64,000 nucleotides of DNA from Diplocarpon mali (GCA_024741835.1 JAENRP010000015.1:62001-126000); one strand, 5' to 3'; positions 23,742 through 36,170 are shown, counted from the first letter of the stretch. Notes: generated by a model not told the origin, from the sequence alone. Numbers and translations: made by a program.

Positions 23742-26400
23742 TCTAAGTAATCTATAAGATACTAGTGGATTATATACCTAATATTGCGCTCCCTTATATA
23801 GATGATATAGGAGTAAAAGGATCAAGATCATTCTATAACTATAAAGAAGTTCTCCTTAGTATACGACAATTTATAATAGAATATATTCAGAACCTAGACT
23901 AGGTACTTATACAATTCGAAAGGGTAAGAGCAACGGTTAGTCCGAAGTTATAATACTATCTCCTATTGATGGAAATTATTAGTTTTATTACTGATTCTAA
24001 TAGCCGAAGTCCTTAAAGGGCTAAAGTACTCAAAATCGACAAATAGAAGAGGTATAACGACGTGGCAGAAGCTCGCGCGTTTATTAGAGTTATAGTATAC
24101 TATCGCATTTAGATCAAGGATTTCGCTAAAAAGGCAGCACCTATTTACTCCTTGTTTTGGAAAGGGGCTGAGTTTCAATAGGAGAAACCCTAAATAGAGG
24201 CTATAAAACAACTGAAGCAAGCGTTGCTTAAGGCGCCTTATTTGATCAAAATAGACTATAGAGCCGACGCTAGGCCAATTATACTAATAATTGACGCAAG
24301 CTTAATCGGATAGGGTGCTATCCTTTAATAAGCTGATAGCTAATAGAAAAGACATCTAGCTTACTTTGAAAGTAGTCTTTAGAATCTAGCGGAGATAAAG
24401 TATAATACTATTAAACGGGAATGCAAAGGCGCTTTAAAGGTAATAAAAAAGATAAGAAGCAACCTTTATAGCACTTACTTTATTCTTGAAACTAATGCTA
24501 AAGTGCTAGTAGAATAATTGAATAGAGCTGCAAGCGACCTACTAAGAGCCTTACTAATAAAATGGATTGCTTAAATAAGACTAATAGACTTTGAAGTCAA
24601 ACATATTTTAAGAATGAAAAACACCGCTACTAATAGCCTTTTAAGAAGAACTTAGCCCTACCCCTTTGATTTGATTAAAGAAGATAAAATAGATATTAAT
24701 AAGTAGGTAGAAAACGAAGTTGGTTATCTATTAATATATCGCCTTAAAGGGACTCGACTCGTAAGCTTAGCCCGTAAGTTAAATAAGAGAATTTTATCAC
24801 CTAACTACTTAAGTGACTTTAAAGAAATCGCAAAGTTTTTAATTACGCTTAAATAACTAAAGACAGTTGCTCTTAAGGATTTTCAGAAATTTAAAGCTAA
24901 AGCTTTGATTTATCTAATATAAAGAAGACGATTATTTAAAAGAAGCAATAACTCATTCTTTATACGACTCTACTTAGATAATGAAAAACTAAGGGCTAAA
25001 GCTATCTAGGATATTTATAAGGAAACTAGCTACTAAGGAGCTAAGTCCACTTACTACTAACTCTTAAGAAAATTCTTTTAGAAAGGCTCTTTTAAAGATT
25101 GCAAAGCTTTTATAAAGAGTTGCGTCCCTTATTAGAAACGAAAACCTAGTCGTAAGGAAAATCCCTTATTCTTAACCTAGCTATTAGGCCTTTTTTATAA
25201 AGTCAGCCTTGATATTATATAAGTACTAACTACTAAGAATAGGATAATATATTTTACTTTAGCAAAGGAAGACCTATTAGAATGGCTTAAAGGATAACCT
25301 TTAAGATCTACTAACTTTAAATCTATTGCAAAGTTCCTTTAGGAAGACGTAGTCTATTGCTATAGACTTTTTAGCAGATTAACTATTAATAGAGGCCTTG
25401 AAAACAAAGGAGTAGTTAAAGCTTTCTTACGAAAATATAGTATCAAACGGGTTCAAATCTCAGCGTATAACTCAAAAGCTAATAGAGTGGTAGAACGAGG
25501 ACACTATAATATTCTTAATAGTCTATCCAAAGTTACTTATAAAGGATTTAAGGATTAGATAAAATACTTTTATAGAATACTCTTTGCTTATCAAACGATA
25601 ATCTATAAACCAATTGGAGTTATACTATTCTTCCTTATCTATAGCAAAGAGGCATAGCTCCCTCTTAAATCCTAATAGCTTATTTGGAGATTGTTCAACT
25701 ATAGTTAAATTCGGAACCGTTCTAATTTACTTATAATAAAATGCTAACAACTTAAGCTCTAAGATATAAATATAAAGGAAATCATTTTGCAAAAGAAATA
25801 ATATTAGGAAAAAGCTAAGGAAGCGTAGGCTGCTTCCAAAGTACTTAAAACGCACCCTATTTGAAAAGATAATCTTATCCTAATCTACAATATTACAAAA
25901 AGTATTAATATATTAGTAAATACTAAACTTGACTATCGATAGCTTAGTCTATTTAAGGTTAAATCTGAGTAGAAAGATAAGGGATACTATTCTCTTTAGG
26001 AACTTGATAGAGTTGATATTAAGGGAACCTTTGCAGCTAACTGACTAAAGCGCTTTTATTAATGCGACTAGACCTTGTTCCCTTTAGAAAACGAATTAGA
26101 AATTAATATAACCTCCGAATCCTCTATAGGAACCGACGGCGATATAAGCAATTTTAAACCCTTAGATAAAGACTAAGATTTTTCCAATTTGACTTATAAG
26201 CCGGTCTTACGAATAAAGAATATTAAAATACCTAACTAATCGCAACCTTAAGTTATTATTCCTAAAATATCTAAAGAACGTAGATAGGAATATTAAACGA
26301 TTTCCTAGCCTATCAATTGTCCTACCTTCTTCTAATCCTTATTTTTACATTTTCGGCGAGGTCGCCTCCTTTATTATTTAAAATATAGATCTTTTAAGAT
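23742..26400 (+). pseudogene. GypB-1 pol remnant, part 2 (RT, RNase H, integrase)
   Basis: Continues the GypB reverse transcriptase directly after the CopC-2 duplication. The catalytic box reads LPYIDDIGVKG at about 23787-23820, with both Asp present. Connection and RNase H: KIDYRADARPIILIIDAS near 24250-24300, then FILETNAKVLVEQL. Integrase: a zinc-region KSCVPY near 25120, with a second Cys lost, and VSLDII near 25205 holding the first catalytic Asp. The tail is acidic (ENELEINITSESSIGTDG, about 26090-26140) and I see no chromodomain. Stops are mostly TAA/TAG. The minus ORF at 23963-24220 is a shadow. Confidence 0.8.
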
Positions 26401-27454
26401 CACCTTAAATTCTTGCCTACTTTAACTTATTTTGCATTCTTAATATTAGCCTTTAATTATAGCATTCTTATTACTTTCCTTAAATAATAAATAAAAAGTC
26501 CAATTTCCTTAATATATATATAGCAAACCTATTGCAGCTTATATGCCCTTTTAATTCTTATACCCTATTAAACTTTCTTATTTATACTCCTTATCTTTTA
26601 TAAGCAATATGCCTTTAAAGAACTCATAAATGGTTTTATCTACTACGATAAGGGATAAATAAGCATTAGTTATAAACTTCTTTTAGGATAGCAGAGCCAT
26701 TGCATTATTAGAGAACTTTAAATCGACCTACGTAGCCTTAGGAGATATAGAGTAATAAAAACTCCTTTTAGCTTATGCGAATGCTATTAATAACCTTTTA
26801 ACCTAAGTGGCCCTTGGAATTCTCCAATTTGATGACTTCCTAATTAAAGAATTAAGACTGAAGGAAATCTCTAAAGAGGAATTCTTAGCCGACGTAGATT
26901 AATATATAACCTTGGCCGACACTTTTAAAATAGACTGAAATAAAAGGGAAAAATCTATTCGACAATTGGATAATTTAGCTACTAATAAGAGAGGACTCCT
27001 ATTTCATTTGCGCTTTTTAATAAATATTGATTCTAATAATAGAAGGCGAGTGTTATTAAAAATTCTTAAGGAAAATACTCCTATAGCTAAAGCTATATAG
27101 ATTCTCAATTTCTTTATCATTTAAGAAGGAGTAGTAAAATTCTAAGGCAATCGAATTCGCAGTCGCAAATTTGTAGGCTTATCTAATATAGTACTTATAA
27201 TAGCTGATAGGGCTATAAAAAGATCAAATTAGGCTATAGATATTACCCTACTTAATAGTACTATTATTAATATATTAAGGCTCTGCGCTTCTGCTTATAG
27301 TTTGCTTATTTTAAAAGAGAACTGGACTCTTATACTAAGGTTTGAATAAGATTTCTTTAATAATAAAGAAGGGAATTGGTTATTTATAATTAAGCCTGCC
27401 TTGAAATTCGCTTCTTAACTTAAAGATATAATAAGTGCTAAATTACGTAATTTG

Positions 27455-27477
27455 ACTTGCGGTCCTGGACTAGGAGT
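27455..27477 (-). repeat. 23-bp palindromic motif in GypB-1 extra ORF
   Basis: The plus strand reads ACTTGCGGTCC then TGGACTAGGAGT, reverse orientation. It encodes T-C-G-P-G-L-G-V in frame with the upstream part of the ORF. Confidence 0.78.
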
Positions 27478-28842
27478 TAGAAACGAGAATTTTAGAACTA
27501 GACCTAACCTGCCTTTTATTAAAATGATTCTAAAAACCGCTGCTAAACAAACTGCCTAAATGCTTAGTGTAGCCTCTTTAGAATTTTCAAAATCTTTAAA
27601 GGACTTTCCTTTAGCTAAACGACCTATTTTAACTTAACCTTTAAAAAGGATGGATCATTTAATAGCTACCTTAGCTGATTTGCAATTTAAAACCAAAGGA
27701 TTGCGCGCTCGCTTAGACTCCTTCCTTAACAACTTAAAGGAGCTAGTTCTTAACTTCTTTATATTTATATACAACCGTTTTAGAAATAATAATATAAGGG
27801 AAGACCCTATTCCTACTGCTTTAAAGACAATTGGAAGAGCTATTAAATAGATTTAATAGCTTATCTTAGATGAGTTCGCCCTTATAGATATTATTTAATT
27901 CTTTAATAATTATAGAAGTTAAGAACCTAGTCTCTCGGATGCTAAGCGAGACTATTTTATCTTATAAGAAAGAGAATGCAAAGAGGAATCTATTGATTAG
28001 GATATTTGTAATTATAGCAATGTGCTTCAATCGGTCATTCTTAACCTTAAGCTTAGAGAATGATATAATATTTAAGTGTCCTTTATAATAAAGACTCGCT
28101 TTCGATAGTATCTTCCTAGCGTAGAAATCGAAGGGAGAAGACTTTGCGACCTTTATATTCGCTCTCTTTCGATTTACTATAGTCTTAATTATAAAGGATT
28201 TGATATTAACGAAACTATTAAATACCTCAAACTTCTCTATATAGTAGAAGATATCGATCTTTTTCTAATCCACTTTAATAATCAGTTCTTTATCTCTTTA
28301 AGGATATGCAAATCCAACCTATTAATAATAAAGGCATCTCTAGGTGCTGTAAAATTCAAGGCTAATCCCGAAGCCTTAAAGGTATTAGAGCTAATTGAAT
28401 GGAACAATTCTTTCTTTTCGATATTATTAAGTAATAAATAGTAAGAGGAAATAGAGGAAGAAGGGTCAATTGTAATGCCTGAACCCTTCGGATGCCGCTT
28501 CTTAATTGACAATTTTACTACTAATAATAGTGCTTTTATAAGTACATTCCTCTCTATTATAAGATAAAAAGTAGAGATATACCTTTATCACTTCTGCCCT
28601 ATAGATAACGCAACCTTTATACCTTCTTATTTTCTCTATAATATAATATTCAATCTCACTTAATAAGTCCTTCGGATGCATTATAGACTCTACCTCTTAG
28701 CTATAATAGTGAAAAGTAAAGGAGCCTATTAGCTTATAGCCTACCCTGAACCTCCCTAATTAATTGGCCTTAGTCTTTACAATCAAGTTGTTTCGATAAA
28801 GAGGGATGCAAGTGCTGCTAATAAAGAAATTCCGATTTTCTG

Positions 28843-28865
28843 ACTCTTAGGCCCGGCTCGCGGGT
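28843..28865 (+). repeat. 23-bp palindromic motif at a frame change
   Basis: ACTCTTAGGCC then CGGCTCGCGGGT. The GypB extra ORF is coherent in one frame before this point and in another frame after it. Confidence 0.65.
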
Positions 28866-30089
28866 CAACTCCCTTAACAATAGAACCATTGACTATTATA
28901 TGATTCCTATTGTAAAACAATCGATTAGAGAATTTGCTATATAGGAAAAGTCTTATAAGTCATTTATACTTATACCCTATTATCCTAAGAACTCTTAATA
29001 GATCTTATTAAATCTAGCGCAGAGCGCCATATAACGAAAAGAGCTAAATACTAAGGAGAAAATTATCTTAAAGGAATACGTTTCAAACGATACTACTCCA
29101 TTCTTAGTGTTTACAAGACAAGGTACATTTGTTAATCTCAATTCGGAACGGGAACCTAGAAAGGGCGGCTTTTTAACTATTAGCAACAACTATATAGAAG
29201 TTATTAGCAATAATTCACTTAAGAACAGTACCAACCTAGAAGATTTTCTCATTGACTTACTTAGTATAAAGAGACTAAGTATAGTAAGATAAGGTGCGGC
29301 CGGAGAATCTTCTGCAAAGTTCTATATAACCCTTAGGATAATAAAAGGCGGTCTATTATCAGAGGCCCTTGTAGGTAGAAGATTATAAAATAACCTATTA
29401 GTAGTAATAGCTATAAAGGAGTTGTTCTTAAAGGATGTGGCACAATTGATAATATATCTAAAGAAATATAAGCAAGAACTTTTTAACGATTTTACTAATA
29501 CTTAAAAGCTGGTGCAATAACTGGAACTATAGTTATATAGCGACAAATCCTAGGCTAAGACGAAAGGCACTAACGATAATATTAAGGCTAATAATATGAT
29601 TGACGAGATAATTCTTCTTAAGAAGTATAGCATTAAAAAGCCTTATGCAAAAACCCCTGATACGACTCCTAGGCCTAGCCTGCGATTCAATCTAGAGAAA
29701 GGTAAGGCTAAGGAAGTCGTGGCTATAGAATCTCCTACTGCGTCCCCTTTAATAGTAGATGACTCTCTAAAGAATGATAATAATAATAAAGAGGATAATA
29801 ATAATAACGCTGCAATATAAGTCTCCCTCCTTATTAGTAGAAGCTATCAAACTATACTAGCATCTTTACAAAATACTAAAGCTCTTATAATACTAAGACC
29901 AGACTCTTCCAATACTAATAGCGAACTATTAAGAAGAAGTAGGCGCTTTATAAAGAGAGTATTGTCTGGTAATAGTTCTTCCTATCCCTTAAAGAGAACT
30001 AAGGAAAATTAACATCTAGGTTAGTACTATTTTTGATTATTTTTACAACTCTATAGCTTATTTGTTTATTTTGTTAGTTTCGTTTTCTG

Positions 30090-30112
30090 ACTCCTGGGCC
30101 TGGCCTATAGGT
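30090..30112 (+). repeat. 23-bp palindromic motif in GypB-1 3' UTR
   Basis: ACTCCTGGGCC then TGGCCTATAGGT, about 60 bp after the last ORF stop. A low-complexity A-run then T-run follows at 30123-30160. No other feature lies between it and the 3' LTR. Confidence 0.8.
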
Positions 30113-30323
30113 GAAAAGTGTATAAAAAAAAATAAAAAAAAAAAACTCTTTTTTTTTCCTTTTACCTTTAATAATAATATAGCCCTAGTTTAGGCCTTTT
30201 GATATATTAGTTTTCTCGCACTTAAGGTTTGCTAGTAATTGACATGCTATTGCCTTAACCTATATTGTTTTGTATTCTTTGCTAATAGTAGTAGGAGCTA
30301 CTACTTTTGTTATTTGGGATATA

Positions 30324-30571
30324 TATAAAGACCTAAGATAGATAGGTCTTATAATATATATTATATAATTGGCGCAGGCTAGTAGGAGGATAAAAGGGCC
30401 ACCTTCTGTATATAGAGACAGCGCGTATCGCTATAGTACTAAATATACCTTATACTTAGGACTTGTCCCCAACATCTTGTCTAAGAGAGCCCGCTTGTGA
30501 TGCTTCCTCCTCTTGTTTTTAGGTCTTCCCTTAGGCCTATTCTTGTGTTGTCTCCTCCTTAAAGTTTTATA
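30324..30571 (+). repeat. GypB-1 3' LTR
   Basis: Partner of 11587-11834, starting TATAAAGACCTAAGATAG (RIP form of TGTGGAGACCTGAGATGG) and ending GTTTTATA. It is preceded by TATTTGGGATA, a weak polypurine tract. Confidence 0.88.
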
Positions 30572-31237
30572 ATAACTTTTCTCTTCTTAACTCTCTCCCT
30601 CCTTTATAAATACTCTATAATATATTAATCTATACTTATTAATAACTCTCCTTTTACTCTTCGAAGCTCCTTACTCCTTCCTTCCCTCGAATATAACTCG
30701 ACTCTTCGAAGAACCCTCCTTGCGAATAAGTCATCGACCTTCTTTATACTTCCTATCGACCTATACTTATCGACAACTCTTCTTACACTCCTTAAAGCTC
30801 CTCACCTCTTCGAAGCTCCTTACTCCTTCCTTCGAATACTTAGGTACGAAACTAAGGGACTTATACCTATATATATATATAGAGACTTAGTCAGCCTTAG
30901 TAGGTTATACTATACCATTAGAGACTAGGTCAACTTTAGTAGAATAATAAGCTTTAGATCCCTGGACCCTACTTCCCCAGATTTGCACTACACCCTTAGG
31001 TAACCTTATTGCAACTCTTAATTAGTAAAGAGATATAATCCTAAAGTAAAACCTTCTTTCTTAAGATCTATAAACCTATAATACCTTAATATATACTCTA
31101 TTAAAAGGCTTTAAGAATATATATAGCTCCGCTTATACTAATCTTCCCCCTTCTAAATAAGTCACTATTTAATATTAAGTCCCTTTAAACTAAACTAGAT
31201 AATATAAAGAGAGTTAGTACTTAAGACCTCTAATCTT
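30572..31237 (+). other. GypA-1 leader, part 2
   Basis: Resumes the GypA-1 leader at ATAACTTTTCTC, matching GypA-2 from about 37166. It is rich in pyrimidines (CTCTCTCCCTCC) and in TCGAC-containing words, with no reading frame recognised. It leads directly to the gag start. Confidence 0.82.
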
Positions 31238-31396
31238 ATACCACTTAAAAGAAGCGAAAGGTTAACCGCACCTCTACTACTAGGCCTTACTGCTACTAGT
31301 TCTACCAGTTCTATAGGCCTTACTGCCAACCCTAGTCCTAGAGATATTCCCCCTCCTAAGCCTACTTAAGAAGAAACCTCCCTTAGTACCGATTTT

Positions 31397-31419
31397 ACTC
31401 TTAGGCCTAGACCGCAAGT
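31397..31419 (+). repeat. 23-bp palindromic motif in GypA-1 gag
   Basis: ACTCTTAGGCC then TAGACCGCAAGT; encodes T-L-R-P-R-P-Q-V. The counterpart in GypA-2 is 38017-38039. Confidence 0.75.
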
Positions 31420-32170
31420 GGATTCTCGAAATACCCTATTGCTATCGATTAAAGTTAAGGAAGAAGTTATACTCTCCTTAAAGACGTTTACCCTTACTAT
31501 ATTAGCTCCTCTCTTTTCAGCTGCTTAGCAGGCCGAAATCGCGAACCTTATTAGCGCTGCTATAGCCGCCGCTCTTTAAAATAATATAGCTGCCCCTTCT
31601 TCCTTAAGTGCTAGCCCTTAGAATACTCGGTCCTTTACCGCCGACTTGCTGCCTCCCTTAGACTACTACCTCTTAATTATCCAACCTTTAGTCTTAGCTG
31701 TCGACCCCTATCAAATCAAGTACCCTTAAACCCATTTTAGCAACCACTAAGGCAAAATCACTTATAACGCTTAAAAGATAGCTATAAAGGTATTTATTCA
31801 AAAGTACTTAAGTAACTTTACTTTAAGAGAGGACTAGATCACTGCCTACTTTAAGTATATAATAGGTAAAGCTTAAAACCTAATCCTATAATATATAGAT
31901 CCTATCTTTACTAATAAGTTTATATACGCTACTAACGTCCTTAAGGTCTTAAATTAAAGGTTCTTTAACTACAATTATATTTAATCTGCTAAGCTCAAAT
32001 ATAGTAGACTAATTATAGGTTTATTATTATATAATAAGTTCCGATCTAAGTTCGTTACCCTTACTATAGCTAAAAAGATCGATTAGTCTCGCTAGTTCGA
32101 TAATATCTATAAAAAGGTCTCCTTAGCCTTAAAGAACAACCTTCAAGTAGAGAAGTATAAAATAAATAAT

Positions 32171-32477
32171 TGTAACGACACAGAACCGCCGAAGTGCGAG
32201 ATCAAGTATAGGAGCAAGAAGTGGTGCAAAAGGCGTATTCTATAGGTCTAATACGAAGGAAACGAAGAAGTTAGAGAGCCCTCCCGATAGGAGAGCCCTT
32301 CTCCCTTATATACATTAGCAGCTTAAGGCTCTTTGCCCGTTCACGTGATATTATGCAAGAATACCCTTTTGTACCTTCAGGGTCGATTCGAAATAACCCT
32401 GCATCAAATCGAGATTGCAAAACCTTAAAACGCTATACTCCCAGGTAATTGCACTAAGTGGAGGTGCAGCCGTTACA
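32171..32477. repeat. Solo LTR of a sixth family inside GypA-1 gag
   Basis: 307-bp insert absent from GypA-2, flanked by a perfect ATAAT duplication (32166-32170, 32478-32482). Its ends are TGTAACGACACAG...GCAGCCGTTACA, a TG...CA terminus with TGTAACG/CGTTACA as inverted repeat. No coding part is present and no second LTR is in the window, so it is probably a solo LTR left by recombination. It is visibly richer in GC and CpA than its surroundings, so it has escaped most RIP. Confidence 0.85.
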
Positions 32478-33498
32478 ATAATAATTATACTACTTTAAAT
32501 AAGTTCTTAGCTATTGCGGACTATAAGGCTTATAATATTAAGCAAAAAGAGGCCTATAACGCTTGATGAGTCGCCCTTGCTATTGCGTTCTCCCCCTTAA
32601 AGGACCGCGTCCCTAGTATACTAAAAAGGGAGTCATAAAGACCTACTGCTATAGCCACCTCCTTAGCTCCCTGCACTCATTCTCCCTTGCTAGCAACTCA
32701 TTAAGAAAGGTCTGCCAGCCCGAAACCGTCGTCTAGTCTTTGCTACAATTGCAAAGCCCTTAATCACTATATAATAAACTGCTTAAAGCTAAAGAAGCAG
32801 GGCAAGTTTATAATAGCTAAAGTTAAGATAGAAAACGACCTACTATTAGGAAACTGCTAAGCTATAGCAAAGACTCCTACTATAGTATAGGTTATAATTT
32901 GTAAAAAGACTTGGATTTTAATTCCTACTTATTAATAGGCGGCCGCCAGTTCTTAATTCCTATAGAACTAGCTTAAAATAGATCATTTATTAAAATAGTT
33001 GCCTATATTAATAGCAGAGCTAATATTTTCAATATTATTAAGACGTCTTTAGCATACTAGCTCTCCTAAAGACTTAGGGTAAAGTTTATTAAACTGCTTA
33101 AACCGATTACCCCTACTGGCTATAATAGCCTTAAGGGAGAAACCATTCGATTCGCTGTCTTATTTACCCTTATAATCGATAAGCGATAAATAAACTTCCC
33201 TTTCCTAATTATAAGCTTAAGAGCAACCGACGTTTTAATCAGCAGGAAGTTCCTAAAGCACTATAACCTTAAACAATCCTATAGAAAGGGGAAAAATAGT
33301 ATCTCTTAGCCTAAGGATATACCTATCGTCTCCTACTTTGATTAATGCATACTAATCGATCTCTTATAGCTAACAAAACCCCTAATAGCCTAATAAGACA
33401 TCGATTGTTAAGCAGCTATAATAGATGCTAAGGACGAAGACTTAAGAATGGCCTAAGCCCAGCTCTTGGTGCTAGCAAGCAATAACGCCTTGAATCCT

Positions 33499-33521
33499 AC
33501 TCCCAGTCCTAGCCTGCAAGT
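33499..33521 (+). repeat. 23-bp palindromic motif in GypA-1 pol (single copy)
   Basis: ACTCCCAGTCC then TAGCCTGCAAGT, encoding T-P-S-P-S-L-Q-V. The same place in GypA-2 has two copies 45 bp apart. Confidence 0.8.
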
Positions 33522-35385
33522 GGCCTCTTATAGACCTAAGGATAGCAGTTTCTTTAAAGACTTAAAAAGAGATCTGAATTATATAAAGAAGGCCTTGCTA
33601 AGAGTACTAGACTCCCTGCTCCCTCTTCTAGTAAAGAGAAACACTCCGCCTAAGACAGCTTACTAGATCAGCTTAATCTCAGCCTTAGTAATCAGCGCCC
33701 TCTACTACTACTTTATAACTAAGGTAAGATAAGCTATATAAACTTAAGAACTGGCGCCTAAAGAGTTTATATTCGTAAGCTCTATTTACAATCTAAACTA
33801 AGAAATCAATCGCCAAGAATTGGTTAGGTAGGCTAAAATTAGCTCCCTTGGCCTTAGTTCGGCGCTGCAAGCTAAGTATAAGAGTAACAATAAGCTAATA
33901 GACTAAAAGCTCCTGCCTTAGTACGCTAAGTTTAAAAACGTCTTTAGTCGCTAGGCCTCTGATTAGCTGCCGAAACCTAGGCTAAGGGTAGATTATAAAA
34001 TCAAGCTAATAGGCGAGAATAACTTAATAATCGAACCCCTTTATCGCCTTACCGATAAATAGCTCTTAGAGGTTAAGAGCTATATTCTTAAGAACCTATA
34101 TAAAGGATTTATTAAAGCTTCGAGTTCCCCTTAAGTAGCCCTAATCCTCTTTATTAAGAAAGCTAATAGCTCCTTATATCTATACGTTAACTACTAAAAA
34201 CTAAACGCCTTAATAAAGAAAGACCCCTATCCGATTCCCTTTATCGATAAGATAATAGCACGCATATTAAAAGCTTATATTTTTATAAAAATCGATATAT
34301 AATAAGCCTTCTACCATATCCGCATATTAGCTGACGCTGAAGACCTAACTACCTTTCGCACGTATTATAGGACTTACAAATATAAGGTTTTACCATTCAA
34401 GCTAATAAATAGGCCTACTACCTTTTAAAGGTTTATTAATAATATTCTCCTTAACTACCTCGACGATTTTTACTCTACCTACTTAAATAATATTCTAATC
34501 TATTTAAAAAACTCCCTTAACTATAAGATTTATATTAAAAAGATCTTAGGAATTCTCTAACGCTATAGCCTTTAAGCAAATATTAAGAAAAGCGAGTTTG
34601 GGATTACTAAGACTAAGTTCCTAGGGTTTATTATCAAAGTTTACGAAATTAAGGTAAATCCTAATAAGGTCTTAATCATTTAAGAGTAGAAATACGCTAA
34701 GAATATACGCAGTATATAAAGCTTCTTAAGGTTCTATAACTTCTACTAAAGGTTTATTAAAGGCTATAGTTATATCTACCGACCTTTAATAGCTCTTATA
34801 GGAAACGTTCCTTTTAATTTTAATAACGCTTATAAAGAAGCTTAGGAAGCTCTGCGCTCAAGCCTTTAAACGACCCCGATTTTATACTACTATTACCCTT
34901 AGAAGTAGATAAGGCTTAAGACCGACGCCTCCGACGGCATAATCGCTAGTATACTCTCCTAACTCTAGGAAGATAATAACTACTACCTAATTGGGTACTT
35001 CTTAAAGACAATGAATGACGCCGAGCTGAATTACCCTATTTACAATAAGGAGCTCCTAGCGATTTTTAAATTGTTCTACTAGTATAAGGCAAAGCTACTT
35101 AAGGCCTAGAAAACAGTATACGTATATATAGATCATAAAGCCCTTAAGTACTTTATAATAATTAAGGACTTAATAGCCCAGTAGGCTCGCTAAGTAGAGT
35201 TCTTCACTAATTTCAACTTCCTTATTATATACCAAATAGGCATAACAAATACGCTAGCTAATATACTCTTACATTAAGACCAGAAGCTAACCCCTCTTAA
35301 GGCTAGGAAACGAGCTTTACGCCACTAGCAGCTCTTACCTAATAATAAGCTCTTTACAAAAGTACTTGCTACTAAAAGCGATTCT

Positions 35386-35453
35386 ACTCCCGGGCCTGGC
35401 CTACGAGTAACTTCAGCGCAAATCAATTCCACTCCCAGGCCCGGCCTATAAGT
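35386..35453 (+). repeat. Two 23-bp palindromic motifs, 45 bp apart, in GypA-1 pol
   Basis: Copies at 35386-35408 (ACTCCCGGGCC, TGGCCTACGAGT) and 35431-35453 (ACTCCCAGGCC, CGGCCTATAAGT), between RNase H and integrase. GypA-2 has only one at this site (41754). Confidence 0.82.
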
Positions 35454-35975
35454 GATAACTATACCAATCGCGCTAATAGAGGCACCTGTCGACCCAACGT
35501 CTAAGGTTGAGTATAATATAGCAAGCTACTATATTATCGATAAGGTCATTTAAGCTAATAAGACCTCCCTTAAGCTATAGAAGTTCTAAGATAAGGCGCA
35601 GAGCTATAGCCTTAATTATAAACTCAGCTAAGGCAAACTCTTCTTTTAAGGTAGACTCGTTATACTATCCTAACCTCCTGAACTGCAAATAGCCCTAATT
35701 CGTCATATGCATAAGCAACCTTACGTCGCATATATTAGAATTAGGAAAACAAGGCTTCTAGTAGGAAGAAAATATTATTAGAAAAGCCTTAGCAGCGATA
35801 TTAGCTCTTATATTTAGAACTATCGTTATTTGAGAATAAAAGCTTATTATAATAAGACCCCCGGTTTCCTATAACCCTTGCCAATTCCTGAACAAGCTTA
35901 CTAACATTTAATAATAGATTTTATAGAGCTTCCGCTTGATAAACTCAGCTACGACTTTGCACTAATAATAATAGA

Positions 35976-36170
35976 TGTTGAGATAGGTGATACAGCTATC
36001 ACTCCGATGTATTATTATATGACCCTACTGCTTAGTTAGTAGGATATTAATACGTATATAGCTATAGGTAAGAAAGGGGTAACCTTCCTTCCTTAACTCT
36101 TATTAATATATCGACTATCGACCTTTAGAAGTTTCTATTACCTACTGCGCTAACTCACTTAAGCTTAATA
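35976..36170 (+). repeat. CopB-2 5' LTR
   Basis: 195 bp, starting TGTTGAGATAGGTGATA and ending AAGCTTAATA (RIP form of CTCAACA), giving the inverted repeat TGTTGAG/CTCAACA. Same length as 48995-49189 and 59661-59855. Confidence 0.95.

Larger units (their letters stand above)
26609..30012 (+). pseudogene. GypB-1 extra ORF downstream of pol, unknown
   Basis: Begins at an ATG about 200 bp after pol (MPLKNS, one RIP stop, MVLSTTIRDK). One frame can be followed to about 28840, crossing only TAA/TAG and a few TGA, then a second frame to the stop at 30010-30012: about 1,130 codons. Open parts include MDHLIATLADLQFKTKGLRA at 27650 and the C-terminal low-complexity KNDNNNKEDNNNNAA near 29773-29817. 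Gln, Asn, Leu and Lys are abundant. There are no RT, protease, chromodomain, Cys/His motif or membrane segments that I recognise. The motif copy at 28843 lies where the frame changes. Minus ORFs at 28282-28512 and 28995-29189 are shadows. Confidence 0.55.
11587..30571 (+). mobile_element. GypB-1: 11.8-kb gypsy element holding CopC-2
   Basis: Ty3/gypsy element with LTRs of about 248 bp (11587-11834 and 30324-30571). The target duplication is ATAA, or AATAA if the LTR is one base shorter; it sits in the GypA-1 leader. After removing CopC-2 (plus its duplication) it is about 11.8 kb, long for the group. Order: leader, gag, protease, reverse transcriptase, RNase H, integrase, then an extra long ORF before the 3' LTR. 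Its pol is of a type distinct from GypA and lacks a visible chromodomain. Confidence 0.9.
31238..32950 (+). pseudogene. GypA-1 gag remnant
   Basis: Aligns with the GypA-2 gag. The initiator is ATA at 31238-31240 where GypA-2 has ATG. The Pro/Ser/Thr-rich N-terminus contains one 23-bp motif (31397). The capsid-like part runs to about 32160 and is then split by a solo LTR (32171-32477). After it the frame reaches the zinc knuckle near 32740-32790, which reads CYNCKALNHYIINC with all four ligands (CX2CX4HX4C) present. Many TAA/TAG stops. Non-functional. Confidence 0.82.
33000..35975 (+). pseudogene. GypA-1 pol remnant, part 1
   Basis: Protease, reverse transcriptase, RNase H and the start of integrase of a chromovirus. 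The protease site reads INSRANIF near 33010, so the Asp-Ser-Gly triad is lost. The RT box at 34480-34491 reads YLNN instead of YLDD: both catalytic Asp are now Asn. RNase H keeps TDASDG near 34920. Integrase begins with LIRHMHKQP near 35698-35725. CopB-2 interrupts at 35975 (duplication ATAGA) within the ...FALIII... part of the integrase core, and pol resumes at 49195. Confidence 0.87.

Noticed and set aside
30118..30160. Poly-A and poly-T run as a retroposon tail or terminator
   Set aside because: It lies in the GypB 3' UTR before the LTR, without target duplication; simple low-complexity sequence.
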